This document shows positions 45,246-54,838 of a DNA stretch of 64,000 bases, in pieces. Position 1 is the stretch's first letter; every line of letters starts with the position of its first letter. The DNA is from an uncultured bacterium (GTDB taxonomy: Bacteria > Bacteroidota > Bacteroidia > Chitinophagales > Chitinophagaceae). Location of the stretch: NCBI GenBank assembly GCA_903920455.1, contig CAIXLY010000007.1:62001-126000 (forward strand), in the 5' to 3' direction. Position numbers and translations under genes: made by a program. Under the pieces are notes generated by a model, which saw nothing but the letters and a program-made list of their open reading frames with translations, had not been told where the DNA came from and made no database searches.

Positions 45246-45950
45246 TCAATTTCCAGCAAGCTTTTTCATTTCAGACACTTGGGCAGAGAGCGAGTCGATC
45301 GATTCAGCCTTTGAAGCTTCAAACTCTCCTATTCTTGTTCTTCTCAAGGAAGACAAATAACCACCACAGCCCAGTTCATTGCCGAAGTCAAATGCCAGAC
45401 TGCGAATATAGGTGCCCGTTGAACAGACTACCCGAAAATGAACCACTGGAAGCTCGATTGCGGTGATTTCAAATTCCTTGATGGTGATGGGGCGTGGCTC
45501 CATCTTTACTTCTTCTCCCCTTCTTGCAAGCACATATGCTGCGGTGCCTTGTTTTTTGATTGCAGAATAAATTGGCGGCACCTGCATGATCAGTCCAACG
45601 AACTTGCCAGTAGCGGCATGTATGGCTGAATCTGAGAGGTTTTCCAATGTAGCTTGGAAAACTGGCTCACTTTCTAAGTCATAGGTTGGCGTGGTATGTC
45701 CAAGGGTAAAACTGCCTGTATATTCCTTCTCAGCAGCCATGTATTCGTTGATCTTCTTGGTGAATTTTCCGGTACAAACAATGAGTAATCCGGTTGCCAA
45801 TGGGTCCAGTGTTCCAGCATGGCCAACCTTGCTGATCCTTGTCAATCCCCTGACTTTCTTCACCACATCAAAGGATGTCCAGTTCAAGGGTTTATCAAGG
45901 AGAATAACTCGTCCTTCTTCAAATTCAATATTCCACTGGTTTGTACTCAA
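45246..45950 (-). CDS. truB: tRNA pseudouridine(55) synthase
   Basis: 234 residues, a compact TruB without a long PUA tail. It isomerises U55 in the T loop of tRNAs. Signature residues: LLDKPLNWTSFDVVKKVR near 17, HAGTLDPLATGLLIVCTGKFTK near 43 with the catalytic Asp in GTLDP, YTGSFTLGHTTPTYDLE, and STGTYIRSLAFDFG near 183. Upstream of ribBA. Confidence 0.97.
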   Translation of the reverse strand: MSTNQWNIEFEEGRVILLDKPLNWTSFDVVKKVRGLTRISKVGHAGTLDPLATGLLIVCTGKFTKKINEYMAAEKEYTGSFTLGHTTPTYDLESEPVFQATLENLSDSAIHAATGKFVGLIMQVPPIYSAIKKQGTAAYVLARRGEEVKMEPRPITIKEFEITAIELPVVHFRVVCSTGTYIRSLAFDFGNELGCGGYLSSLRRTRIGEFEASKAESIDSLSAQVSEMKKLAGN

Positions 45951-46106
45951 AATATAGATTTAGACAAAGTTACCACTGCCGGATTGAATTACCTTGCAAA
46001 CGAGTAAAAGCGTACATATTTACAAATGCTGCATAAACGGGTATATTGAGGGTAGGTTTTTTGTAAATCGACTTGAACATCAAAATAAAATGATGAAATT
46101 TGACTC

Positions 46107-46952
46107 ATGAAAATTCTAGATATCGCATCAATATTTAGTGCTGCTTTGTTGTTAAGCGCATGCGGAGAACAGCCACAAAATGAGGGTTCCCTTGAATATG
46201 CTGAAGGCCAGGCTATTACCGCACCAGTACCCATTGGGTATTCAATATTAAATGCCTATCCCCACGATACCACCGCATTTACTCAGGGATTAGAGTTTTA
46301 TGAAGGAAAATTAATAGAAAGTACAGGGCTTACCGGCAGTTCAACCCTTCGTGTGGTAGACCCAACAACAGGAAAAGTAATCAAGAAGATAAGCAACCAG
46401 AAAGATATTTTCGCCGAGGGCGTTACGGTGCTAAGAGACACGGTATATCAGCTGAGCTGGCAGAATCATCTGGTGTTTATGTATAGGGCAAAGGACTTTT
46501 TCCCGCTCGGCAGTATCCCTTGGAGTGGAGAAGGTTGGGGTATTTCCCATGATGGCACTTCATTAATCATCAGCGATGGTACTGACAAGTTATATTTTGT
46601 TGAGCCTGGTTCGCTCAAACTCAAGCGCGTTTTAAGCGTGCAAGACCAGTATGGTCCGGTTAACAACCTGAATGAATTGGAGGTCATTGAAGGGTATATT
46701 TACGCCAATCGCTGGCAGTATGACTATATCTTAAAAATTGACCCCAAGAGCGGTTTTGTTGTAGGGATGATGAATATGAAAGATTTTCTTCAGAAAAACA
46801 GCAGATCAAATCTAACCTACCTTAAGAAAATTGGATCAATTGCTGTAGAGTCGGGTGCTGTACTGAACGGCATAGCCTATGATTCAGTCAAGAAAACAAT
46901 CCTCATTACCGGCAAGCTCTGGCCCGAGGTATTTGAGATAAAAATGAATTAA
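46107..46952 (+). CDS. Glutaminyl-peptide cyclotransferase (beta-propeller type)
   Basis: 281 residues. Lipobox LSAC near residue 18 predicts a lipoprotein. The family pattern is clear: NAYPHDTTAFTQGLEFYEGKLIESTGLTGSS, IFAEGVTVLRDTVYQLSW, GEGWGISHDGTSLIISDGTDKLYF, LNELEVIEGYIYANRWQYDYI and NGIAYDSVKKTILITGKLWPEVFEI. It forms N-terminal pyroglutamate on exported proteins. Single gene. Confidence 0.95.
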   Translation: MKILDIASIFSAALLLSACGEQPQNEGSLEYAEGQAITAPVPIGYSILNAYPHDTTAFTQGLEFYEGKLIESTGLTGSSTLRVVDPTTGKVIKKISNQKDIFAEGVTVLRDTVYQLSWQNHLVFMYRAKDFFPLGSIPWSGEGWGISHDGTSLIISDGTDKLYFVEPGSLKLKRVLSVQDQYGPVNNLNELEVIEGYIYANRWQYDYILKIDPKSGFVVGMMNMKDFLQKNSRSNLTYLKKIGSIAVESGAVLNGIAYDSVKKTILITGKLWPEVFEIKMN

Positions 46953-47034
46953 TCCAAGACTGGGTGGTATAAGTTGTAAGTTAAACTGCCAATCAGTAAA
47001 TTGCATATCAAATCACTTACAACAACCTACTGAA

Positions 47035-48936
47035 ATGATAGACTCATTTGAAAAGAATCCAATTTCAATCCACGAAAACAACAAGGCTGCAGCAAAAGCA
47101 GTAGCAGCAGAGATCGCTGCGTTGATTAGGGAAAAAGCAAAAAAAGATCAACCCTGCATATTGGGATTGGCTACAGGATCTACTCCCAAAACCCTGTATG
47201 CTGAGCTGGTCAGGTTGCATCGTGAGGAGAAGCTCAGCTTCAAGAATGTGATCACATTCAACCTTGACGAATACTATCCCATGCAGCCCGATGCAAAGCA
47301 GAGTTACCACAACTTCATGCACACGCATCTTTTTGGGCATATTGATATTGATCCCAAAAACATTCACATCCCCGATGGCACGATAGACAAGTCAAAGATC
47401 CATGCCTATGGCGTTGAATTTGACAAGCAGATTGAGCTAGCTGGGGGAATTGACTTGCAGGTGTTGGGGATTGGATTGAATGGGCATATTGGTTTTAACG
47501 AACCAGGTGCGAGCAGAAATTCAATTACGAGGTTGGCTGCGCTTGATAACGGAACAAGGCTTGCCAATGCTTATGAATTTGATAATATCTCACAGGTTCC
47601 CCGCCTTTCGATCACCATGGGAATCAGCACCATACTCAAGGCCAAGAGAATCGTCATGATGGCTTTTGGAGCCAGCAAAGCAGCTATTGTTCACATCGCC
47701 GTTGAAGGTCAAATTACTGATAAGGTTCCTGCTTCATTTTTACAGGAGCATACCAACTGTACCTACTTTTTGGATGAGGCATCAGCACAGGAGTTGACAA
47801 GGATTACATCGCCATGGTTAACAGGTGAGATAGAGTGGACTGAAAAAATGATTCGCAAGGCAGTATGCACGATGGCTGCTGAAGAAAAGAAACCCCTGTT
47901 GATGCTCACCCGAGACGACTATTATCATGCAGGATTGGCAGATCTTTTAGAGAAACACGGTACAGTATCAGATATCAATTTGAAAGTATTTAATGGACTT
48001 CGCGACACCATCACTGGGTGGCCTGGCGGAAAACCAAATGAAGATGTTCCTAGACATCCTGAAAGAAGAAATCCCGCTTCAAAGCGTGTGATCATCTTCT
48101 CCCCTCACCCTGATGATGATATCATTTCTATGGGAGGAACTTTTAACCGTCTGGTTCAGCAAGGGCATGATGTGCATGTAGGCTATCAAACCTCAGGCAA
48201 TATTGCAGTGAGCGATGAATTTGTGATGAGGCAGATCGATTTTACTGTAGAATTTGACAACGCGTTTAACATTGACAAGAGCCGTTCGGCCAAGATTTGG
48301 GAAGATGCACTAACATTTATCAAGGGTAAGACCCCACATCAAAAAGATACCCAGGAAATTAGGGACATCAAAGGTATGATTAGAAGAACTGAGGCCAGGG
48401 CAACCTGCCGTTATGTTGGCGTAAAAGACCAGAACATACACTTCATGAATCTTCCTTTTTATGAGACTGGATTGATTCAAAAAAATCCTCCGACTGAAGC
48501 TGATATACAAATACACATCGATCTGATCAAGAAGATCAAGCCACATCAAATATTTGCTGCAGGTGATTTTGCTGATCCCCACGGAACCCATAAAGTATGC
48601 TTTGATGTAATGCTTGCTGCACTGCAACGACTTAAGGCCGCCAACGATGAATCTGTGAAAGAGTGCAGACTATGGTTGTACAGAGGTGCTTGGGCTGAGT
48701 GGGAAATGTGGAATATTGACATGGCTATTCCGATGAGTCCGGATCAGGTATTACAAAAGCGCAACGGCATCTTCATCCATCAATCACAAAAAGATGGTGT
48801 AGTGTTTCAGGGTGCTGATAGTCGGGAGTTCTGGCAAAGAGCAGAAGACCGTAATGCAGGAACAGCGGATTTGTTTGATCAACTCGGACTCCCTCAATAT
48901 GCAGCCTTGGAAGCATTTATGCGGTTTGAATATTAA
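47035..48936 (+). CDS. nagB: Glucosamine-6-phosphate deaminase fused to PIG-L/LmbE domain
   Basis: 633 residues. The N-terminal 265 residues are NagB: LGLATGSTPKTLYAELVRLH, FNLDEYYPM (catalytic Asp near 78), GIGLNGHIGFNEPG and VMMAFGASKAAIV. From about 350 a PIG-L-type domain begins with FSPHPDDDIISMGGTF and continues with the later motif GDFADPHGTHKVCFD. It converts glucosamine-6-P to fructose-6-P and ammonia; the second domain might deacetylate N-acetylglucosamine-6-P, but this is inference. The fusion is common in Bacteroidota. Single gene. Confidence 0.95.
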   Translation: MIDSFEKNPISIHENNKAAAKAVAAEIAALIREKAKKDQPCILGLATGSTPKTLYAELVRLHREEKLSFKNVITFNLDEYYPMQPDAKQSYHNFMHTHLFGHIDIDPKNIHIPDGTIDKSKIHAYGVEFDKQIELAGGIDLQVLGIGLNGHIGFNEPGASRNSITRLAALDNGTRLANAYEFDNISQVPRLSITMGISTILKAKRIVMMAFGASKAAIVHIAVEGQITDKVPASFLQEHTNCTYFLDEASAQELTRITSPWLTGEIEWTEKMIRKAVCTMAAEEKKPLLMLTRDDYYHAGLADLLEKHGTVSDINLKVFNGLRDTITGWPGGKPNEDVPRHPERRNPASKRVIIFSPHPDDDIISMGGTFNRLVQQGHDVHVGYQTSGNIAVSDEFVMRQIDFTVEFDNAFNIDKSRSAKIWEDALTFIKGKTPHQKDTQEIRDIKGMIRRTEARATCRYVGVKDQNIHFMNLPFYETGLIQKNPPTEADIQIHIDLIKKIKPHQIFAAGDFADPHGTHKVCFDVMLAALQRLKAANDESVKECRLWLYRGAWAEWEMWNIDMAIPMSPDQVLQKRNGIFIHQSQKDGVVFQGADSREFWQRAEDRNAGTADLFDQLGLPQYAALEAFMRFEY

Positions 48937-48999
48937 ACTTTCTGCAGACCAGCTCCTTTTTATGTGAACTGCTTAACACCCTGTTTAAGCATCTGTACC

Positions 49000-49007
49000 T
49001 AATTTTG
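49000..49007 (+). promoter_or_regulatory. -7 box of the desaturase gene
   Basis: TAATTTTG, exact TAnnTTTG, 26 bases before the desaturase ATG at 49033. The upstream -33 element is weak (TTT rather than TTG). Confidence 0.4.
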
Positions 49008-49032
49008 ATTTCTAAACAACTGATTAGCGGCT

Positions 49033-49779
49033 ATGGGATTAATTTTGGCATTTTTTTTCATTCATTGGTTTTTCTCTTTGTTCTTTCATACTTTTTTTCT
49101 GCATCGTTATGCATCGCACAAGATGTATTTAACCAACAAGACTTGGGAGAAAGTTTTCTACTTCTTGACATGGATGTTTCAGGGTTCATCTTATCTGGTG
49201 CCGCGTGCATATGCTGTAATGCATAGGATGCACCATGCCTATAGCGATACCGAAAAGGACCCTCACTCGCCCCACTTCTTCAAGGATGTGTGGAAGATGA
49301 TGATGCACACCAGGGACACTTACAATGCATTTGTCACGAATCAGAATGTGCCAGACAAGCAGTTTACCAGAGACTATCTTCCAGTTTGGAGCAAGATGGA
49401 CAAGATTGGTGACCACATGATTACCAGATTGCTTTGGATTGCCTTCTATATATTATTTTATGTCTACTTCTCTCCAGCATGGTACTGGTTTCTTCTACTG
49501 CCTGTTCACTTTTTAATGGGTCCGGTTCAGGGTGCTGTAGTCAATTGGTGCGGTCACAAGTATGGGTATTCGAACTTCAACAATGGAGATCATTCACGCA
49601 ATTCAGAACGCTGGGGAATTTTCCTATTGGGCGAGTTATTTCAGAATAACCACCACCATTACCCTACCAGGGCAAAGTTTGCTGTGAAAAAGTTTGAGTG
49701 GGATCCGACCTTCTTTATCATGAGAATTATGAATAAACTGAGGATCATCAAGTTACAATCTGAGCCAGTGAAGGTTTAA
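49033..49779 (+). CDS. Membrane fatty-acid (acyl-CoA type) desaturase
   Basis: 248 residues. The three histidine clusters of di-iron membrane desaturases are present: HRYASH at 24-29, HRMHHAYSD near 65, and NNHHHYP near 219. Four membrane helices are suggested. It is short compared with delta-9 desaturases and probably introduces a double bond in membrane acyl chains. tRNA-Arg follows 33 bases later from its own promoter. Confidence 0.93.
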   Translation: MGLILAFFFIHWFFSLFFHTFFLHRYASHKMYLTNKTWEKVFYFLTWMFQGSSYLVPRAYAVMHRMHHAYSDTEKDPHSPHFFKDVWKMMMHTRDTYNAFVTNQNVPDKQFTRDYLPVWSKMDKIGDHMITRLLWIAFYILFYVYFSPAWYWFLLLPVHFLMGPVQGAVVNWCGHKYGYSNFNNGDHSRNSERWGIFLLGELFQNNHHHYPTRAKFAVKKFEWDPTFFIMRIMNKLRIIKLQSEPVKV

Positions 49780-49793
49780 TTTCAGAAAACACG

Positions 49794-49801
49794 TATATTT
49801 G
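49794..49801 (+). promoter_or_regulatory. -7 box of tRNA-Arg
   Basis: TATATTTG, exact TAnnTTTG, 11 bases before tRNA-Arg(ACG). No clear TTG at the right distance upstream. Confidence 0.5.
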
Positions 49802-49812
49802 CATCCCAAAAT

Positions 49813-49886
49813 GGCCCCGTAGCTCAATTGAATAGAGCATTTGACTACGGATCAAAAGGTTTCAGGTTTGAATCCTGACGGGGTCA
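49813..49886 (+). tRNA. tRNA-Arg (anticodon ACG)
   Basis: 74 bases. Acceptor GGCCCCG pairs with CGGGGTC (one G-T); D arm AGCTCAATTGAATAGAGC; anticodon stem TTTGA/TCAAA with loop CTACGGA giving ACG; T arm CAGGTTTGAATCCTG. Discriminator A. The A34 would be edited to inosine to read CGU/CGC/CGA. Confidence 0.96.
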
Positions 49887-49900
49887 CGAAAGACAAGCAT

Positions 49901-49945
49901 AACCCATTGTAAATGAATAATTTGCGATGGGTTTGTTGTTTTTGG
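49901..49945 (+). terminator. Terminator after tRNA-Arg
   Basis: Hairpin AACCCAT...ATTTGCGATGGGTT with a long, partly G-T paired stem, followed by TTGTTGTTTTT. It starts 15 bases after the tRNA. Confidence 0.75.
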
Positions 49946-50051
49946 ATAAACGTTGGTGAAAAAATTGCTTCATTTGTTTATACAAATCGCACTTATCAGT
50001 TGAACTCAGCGTTTTACATTATTCAAAATCCCCCAATATGACTATTAGCAT

Positions 50052-51332
50052 CTACTTTACTTCTTTCATGTCAGATTTAGCTAGAAAAAGGGCTATTAAA
50101 GTAATGAAAGCTGTTCCCGATAGTAAGTAGCCTACATAATCTACACCATAGTTTTTTGCCAGCATGGTAGCAATAAATGGTGTGAGTGAACCTCCTAAGA
50201 TACCGGCTAATGTGAAAGCTAAAGAAGCTCCAGTATATCTTACTTGGGCAGGAAACAGTTCAGCTAAGGCAGTGCCGATGATTCCATAGGTTAAACCAAC
50301 CAGCATTAAGCCTATGTAATGAAACATGATTATTAAATCCCAACTTCCTGCAATAAATAGGTATTTGAATAAGAACCCGAACATTATAATTCCAATGTTT
50401 GCATAAATCCAAACAGTTACTCTTTCATATTTTCCAGCAAGTGCAGCAGAGATGAGAATGCCTGCTATAAAAAATAGCATTGAACTTACTTGTGTCAATA
50501 AATATCCTTGTCTAGAATAATTCATTGCAGACGTACCCCAACTTAATGAGAAAACGGTCATCAAGTAGTAAAAAAGAAATATTGTGACACAAGAGAATGT
50601 ACCTAAAATTAAAACTCTGGAATGTCTCTTGAAAACATATAGAAAGGGTATATCAACCCGTTCGTTTTTTTCTAATACATTCAAAAATGCTGGCGTTTCT
50701 ATTAACTTAAGCCTTACGTACATACCTACACCAACAAGTATCGCACTGGCAATGAACGGAATTCTCCAACCGAATGAAAGAAATTGTTCATCAGTCAACA
50801 TCTTTCCTAACAATAAAAATATACCCGTGGAAAAAATAAATCCAAGTGGTGCACCAAGTTGAGGGAACATTCCATACCATGCTTTCTTTTTTTCAGGTGC
50901 ATTCTCAGTTGCCAACAATACTGCGCCGCCCCATTCGCCTCCCAATCCAAGTCCTTGCCCAAATCGAAGCAGGGCTAGAATCAAAGGAGCCCAAATGCCG
51001 ATTGAATCATAGCCAGGCAACAGGCCAATTGCAAACGTGGAGCAACCCATCGTTAGCAATGCTGCCACCAATGTTGCTTTCCGACCAATCCTATCACCAA
51101 AATGACCAAACAATGCAGCGCCAAAGGGCCTGGCAATAAAGGCAAGGGCAAATGTTGCCAACGACTCTAATGTTGCTGTTGTTGGGTTGGAACCCGGGAA
51201 GAATAGTTTAGGAAATACCAATACAGCTGCAGTGGCATAAATATAAAAATCGAAGAATTCAATGGTCGTACCAGCTAGACTGGCAATTAAAACTCTTCGG
51301 GCTGAATTTTTGGTAGTTGTTTTGGTATTCAT
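50052..51332 (-). CDS. MFS transporter, metabolite:H+ symporter (MHS) family
   Basis: 426 residues, 12 predicted membrane helices. The MHS pattern is clear: ASLAGTTIEFFDFYIYATAAVLVFP near the N terminus, RPFGAALFGHFGDRIGRKATLV between helices 2 and 3, and LRFGQGLGLGGEWGGAVLLATENAP. Relatives such as ProP, ShiA and KgtP move betaine, shikimate or organic acids with protons; the substrate here is open. Proline dehydrogenase lies 1.3 kb away on the other strand, a weak hint. Confidence 0.93.
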   Translation of the reverse strand: MNTKTTTKNSARRVLIASLAGTTIEFFDFYIYATAAVLVFPKLFFPGSNPTTATLESLATFALAFIARPFGAALFGHFGDRIGRKATLVAALLTMGCSTFAIGLLPGYDSIGIWAPLILALLRFGQGLGLGGEWGGAVLLATENAPEKKKAWYGMFPQLGAPLGFIFSTGIFLLLGKMLTDEQFLSFGWRIPFIASAILVGVGMYVRLKLIETPAFLNVLEKNERVDIPFLYVFKRHSRVLILGTFSCVTIFLFYYLMTVFSLSWGTSAMNYSRQGYLLTQVSSMLFFIAGILISAALAGKYERVTVWIYANIGIIMFGFLFKYLFIAGSWDLIIMFHYIGLMLVGLTYGIIGTALAELFPAQVRYTGASLAFTLAGILGGSLTPFIATMLAKNYGVDYVGYLLSGTAFITLIALFLAKSDMKEVK

Positions 51333-51341
51333 AAACGTAAG

Positions 51342-51557
51342 CTAATGATTAAAGTATATTTGGTGAAAATAATTAGATATTCCTAACACATCTAATCTTT
51401 TTATGCTGTCTCTTGGGAGAAGGATTAAATGATGTTCTATCCAGGAATAAACACCATCACCTGTACCGAATATAATCCATGTTCTTTGGTGAGGTCCATT
51501 CAATTTTGGCCAAGTTAGTTTAGCTGCGCGGTTTGAACGTTTGATTGGTCTTTGCAT
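51342..51557 (-). CDS. Hypothetical small protein upstream of the MHS transporter
   Basis: 71 codons, ending 9 bases before the transporter ATG. The sequence is rich in Trp, His and Arg (KLTWPKLNGPHQRTWIIFG...YSWIEHHLI) and looks more protein-like than a random frame, but it has no known domain. It could be a genuine small protein, a leader peptide, or a decayed fragment. The 240 bases beyond it to the VanX-like gene show nothing else. Confidence 0.35.
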   Translation of the reverse strand: MQRPIKRSNRAAKLTWPKLNGPHQRTWIIFGTGDGVYSWIEHHLILLPRDSIKRLDVLGISNYFHQIYFNH

Positions 51558-51796
51558 GTTCAGGATTTGGAAAATTAAAACCCGATGGATGAATTACTCA
51601 ATTATAAAGAATCAAAAAGGTTTCAAATCTTGAAGAACCCATGTAGCGGGATCTGTTGTTGCTAACCGAAGCATCAGCATTTAAATCATTTCAGAGAAAC
51701 AAAAGGCACTGTAACAATAGATATATTGGTGTTTTATGCATCACATTTCACATTACTTGATATCTTAGCAACTGTTGATCAAATCAGACAAAGTTT

Positions 51797-52513
51797 ATGA
51801 CAAAGTCAATACCAAAGAAACTTTTTCAGCTATTACTTGTTATTATAGAGTTAAGCAAAGTGGCCGAGGCACAGGAAGTACTGAAAGTGGCCAGCAATAT
51901 AAAGCAGCTAAAACTGGGAATCGAAATTGACCCTAAATTGGCACTTGTGGAACTGAAATCGGTAGTGCCAAATATTAGATACGATCTAAAATATGCAACC
52001 AAAGAAAATTTCACTGGAATCGCCCTTTACCCAAGAAAGACAAATACTACTTACTTACGAGTGGACCCAGCAATTGCATTGGGACATGTGGCAGAAGAGC
52101 TGAAATCAAAGGGATTGGGGATCCACGTCTGGGATGCATTCCGCCCCTATCATGTAACCGTTAAGTTTTGGGAGCTCATCAAAGATGAACGATATGTAGC
52201 TAACCCGTCAAAAGGGAGTGGGCATAACAGAGGAATAGCAATTGATCTCACACTCTACAACCTCACTAGTGGACAGCAACTGGACATGCCAACAGGGTTT
52301 GACGATTTTTCAGAAAAAGCACATCACGGTTTTGATGCACTTAGTGAAACAAAGAAGCTGAACCGTGAATTGTTAAAGACAATCATGGAAAAAAATGGAT
52401 TTATAATATTTCCTACTGAGTGGTGGCATTATTATTGGCCTCATGGAGAACAATATGATGTGCTGGATATCAGTTTCAAAAGAATCTCCAGATTTAAAAA
52501 AGTAAATCAATAA
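51797..52513 (+). CDS. D-alanyl-D-alanine dipeptidase (VanX/DdpX, M15D)
   Basis: 238 residues with a short N-terminal hydrophobic stretch ending VAEA-QE, so export is likely. Zinc ligands: SGHNRGIAIDLTL near 141-153 (His and Asp) and EWWHYYW near 207 (catalytic Glu and third His). VWDAFRPYHV near 113 carries the Arg of the active site. It hydrolyses D-Ala-D-Ala; without vanHA neighbours it most likely serves peptidoglycan recycling rather than vancomycin resistance. Confidence 0.95.
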   Translation: MTKSIPKKLFQLLLVIIELSKVAEAQEVLKVASNIKQLKLGIEIDPKLALVELKSVVPNIRYDLKYATKENFTGIALYPRKTNTTYLRVDPAIALGHVAEELKSKGLGIHVWDAFRPYHVTVKFWELIKDERYVANPSKGSGHNRGIAIDLTLYNLTSGQQLDMPTGFDDFSEKAHHGFDALSETKKLNRELLKTIMEKNGFIIFPTEWWHYYWPHGEQYDVLDISFKRISRFKKVNQ

Positions 52514-52537
52514 GAAATAATAAAATAGAAGTGTCCA

Positions 52538-52545
52538 TAACTTTG
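52538..52545 (+). promoter_or_regulatory. -7 box of proline dehydrogenase
   Basis: TAACTTTG, exact TAnnTTTG, 47 bases before the ATG at 52593. No TTG at the proper upstream distance. Confidence 0.4.
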
Positions 52546-52592
52546 ATTGTTTGAAGTAATCAACCTGCATCAATCATGAATATAATTTTAGT

Positions 52593-53825
52593 ATGCAAGA
52601 AAATAGGATGACTTTAGATTTTAATAATACCGAAAAAGCATTTGTCTATAAGAAAGATCATGCGCTGAAAAAAGCAAAGCTCCTGTTTTGGATAATGGGT
52701 TTCACTCCTATAGTTAAAATTGCAACTCTCATTACACCATTCCTTATTAAGTCAGGATTCCCAATAAAAAAACTAATTAGATATACGCTTTTTGAACAAT
52801 TTGTTGGTGGAGAATCACTTGAAAAAACAGAAGTTGTCTGCAATCAGCTAGAGCAATATAAGGTTCAGGTGATTTTAGATTATGGCGTTGAAGGTGGCGA
52901 ATATGATAATCAGCAGCATGACCAGGCAGCAGGAGAATTCATTAAGGTAATCAGGTACGCAGCAACAAGGAGGAATATCCCATTCGTTAGTATAAAAATT
53001 ACAGGATTGGTATCCTTCACATTGTTAGAACGGATAAATAAACAAGGGGCCGCTAAAAGTAGCTATGACTTGACGTATATTAATGATGCATTAAAAAATC
53101 TTGACTTCAACGATAGAGACAATTGGGGAAAATTAATGTTGAGAGTAGATAATATTTGTAAAATAGCATCTGATCTGGGCATAGGAATAATGTTTGATGC
53201 TGAGGAATCCTGGATACAAGATCCAATTGATTTTGTTGCACATGCAATGATGAATAAATACAATATTAAAAAAGTGGTAGTCTATAACACCATACAATTG
53301 TATAGATCAAATAGACTAGCGTTCATGAAAGATGGGGTTGAGCATGCAGAAAAAGAAGGGTATCAGCTAGGTGTAAAACTGGTGAGAGGGGCATACTTAG
53401 AAAAGGAAGTATCGAGGGCAGCTAAAGTGGGATACCAAAATCCAATTCAAGAAAGTAAAGAAGTTACTGATCTAGATTACGATGCTGCGGTACAAACTTG
53501 CTTAGAAAAAATAGAAACTGTTTCGAGCATAATCGCAAGCCACAATGAAAATAGTAATCTGATTGCTGCAACATACGTAATGAAACATGGGATAGCTACC
53601 AATCACCCCAATCTTCACTTCTCCCAACTGTATGGCATGAGCGATAACTTAACTTTTAACTTGGCTGATGCAGGCTTTAATGTGTCTAAATACCTCCCCT
53701 TTGGGCCAATTGAAATAGTAATCCCCTACTTACTCAGACGTGCGCAAGAAAATAGTTCAATTGCTGGACAAACCGGAAGAGAATTTGATCTTATAAAAAA
53801 AGAGTGCCTGCGAAGAGTAATTTGA
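52593..53825 (+). CDS. Proline dehydrogenase
   Basis: 410 residues, monofunctional FAD-dependent enzyme oxidising L-proline to pyrroline-5-carboxylate and passing electrons to quinone. TIM-barrel motifs: VILDYGVEGGEY, FVSIKITGL, GIMFDAEESWIQDP near 207, YQLGVKLVRGAYLEKE near 262 with the FAD/substrate Arg-Lys pair, IASHNENS, and the C-terminal proline-binding PYLLRRAQENSSIAG. The P5C dehydrogenase is not in this window. Confidence 0.95.
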   Translation: MQENRMTLDFNNTEKAFVYKKDHALKKAKLLFWIMGFTPIVKIATLITPFLIKSGFPIKKLIRYTLFEQFVGGESLEKTEVVCNQLEQYKVQVILDYGVEGGEYDNQQHDQAAGEFIKVIRYAATRRNIPFVSIKITGLVSFTLLERINKQGAAKSSYDLTYINDALKNLDFNDRDNWGKLMLRVDNICKIASDLGIGIMFDAEESWIQDPIDFVAHAMMNKYNIKKVVVYNTIQLYRSNRLAFMKDGVEHAEKEGYQLGVKLVRGAYLEKEVSRAAKVGYQNPIQESKEVTDLDYDAAVQTCLEKIETVSSIIASHNENSNLIAATYVMKHGIATNHPNLHFSQLYGMSDNLTFNLADAGFNVSKYLPFGPIEIVIPYLLRRAQENSSIAGQTGREFDLIKKECLRRVI

Positions 53826-53955
53826 ACTATTAAATAAATTTTAATCAAGTGCCCGCAATATCAAGCTTATAATCAAAGGTTAAATGCTCAAACATCTATA
53901 CCCCTATGTGATTTTTATCACCATTTCCAAATAGTAGAAATTGCAATTTCGCTAC

Positions 53956-54576
53956 ATGCAATTAAACCTAAAAGAGCATTGGGAAAAGGTATATCAAACT
54001 AAACAGCCCCAAGAGGTGAGCTGGACAGAAGAGACGCCCGAAACTTCTTTAGCGTTTATACAGGGCTTCAATTTAGCCAAAAATGCAAGTATTATTGATA
54101 TTGGTGGTGGCGACAGCAAGCTTGTCGACTATTTACTTGAGGAGGGATATTCCGATATAACCGTATTAGATATTTCTGAAAAGAGTTTAGAGCGAGCAAA
54201 AAATAGATTGGGTGAAAAAAGCAAAAAGGTTAATTGGATAGTGTCGGACATAAAAAGCTTTCATCCAATAAGGAAATATGACCTTTGGCATGACAGAGCG
54301 GCCTTCCATTTTTTAACAACAGAAGAAAAAGTACGCTCCTACTTGAGCATAGTAAGAAGCTGTGTAAAGGGGTATATGATTGTAGGAACTTTCTCAACCA
54401 GTGGGCCAAATACATGCAGTGGACTTTCAGTAAAGCAGTATGACGACAAGGAATTATCAAAAATGTTTATGGATGGATTTCGAAAACTAAAGTGTTTAAA
54501 AGTTGATCATACAACACCATTTCAAACAAAACAAAGTTTTACATTTTGCAGTTTTAAAAGTATCGCGGCCCGATAA
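53956..54576 (+). CDS. Class I SAM-dependent methyltransferase
   Basis: 206 residues from ATG 53956; a TTG at 53941 would add five residues. Starts MQLNLKEHWEKVYQTKQPQEVSWTEETPE, typical of small Trans-aconitate/UbiE-like methyltransferases; SAM motif I is IIDIGGGDSKLVDYLL near 43, motif II-like VLDIS and motif IV WHDRAAFHFL. The target is unknown. The 3' gap to 54838 has no gene. Confidence 0.92.
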   Translation: MQLNLKEHWEKVYQTKQPQEVSWTEETPETSLAFIQGFNLAKNASIIDIGGGDSKLVDYLLEEGYSDITVLDISEKSLERAKNRLGEKSKKVNWIVSDIKSFHPIRKYDLWHDRAAFHFLTTEEKVRSYLSIVRSCVKGYMIVGTFSTSGPNTCSGLSVKQYDDKELSKMFMDGFRKLKCLKVDHTTPFQTKQSFTFCSFKSIAAR

Positions 54577-54779
54577 TCGCAGATAGAAAAGTTTAGTAAC
54601 AGAACATCTCACCTTGCATAATGACTAGCCGAAAGGTTTTTTGTCCATAGAACAAGAAAAAGTCTAGAAAGATTACAATTAAGGAATTTAAGTTCGTTTT
54701 TTCACCCACCTGGCAACTTTAAAATATAGAAACCACATTCAAAAATTATAGTATAAGGCATATATCTCAAATATTACTT

Positions 54780-54787
54780 TAGCTTTG
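54780..54787 (+). promoter_or_regulatory. -7 box of the lipid kinase / LtaS-like operon
   Basis: TAGCTTTG, exact TAnnTTTG, 51 bases before the ATG at 54839. A TTTAGCTTT...AAAGCTTTC inverted motif overlaps it and could be an operator. No good TTG 19-21 bases upstream. Confidence 0.4.
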
Positions 54788-54838
54788 TGATATACTAAAG
54801 CTTTCTTAGAAAGCCGATATTGCATAAGCTAATCAATA

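Noticed and set aside
51797..52513. Vancomycin resistance gene
   Set aside because: VanX-like dipeptidase without vanH or vanA neighbours, in a Gram-negative background; peptidoglycan recycling is more likely.
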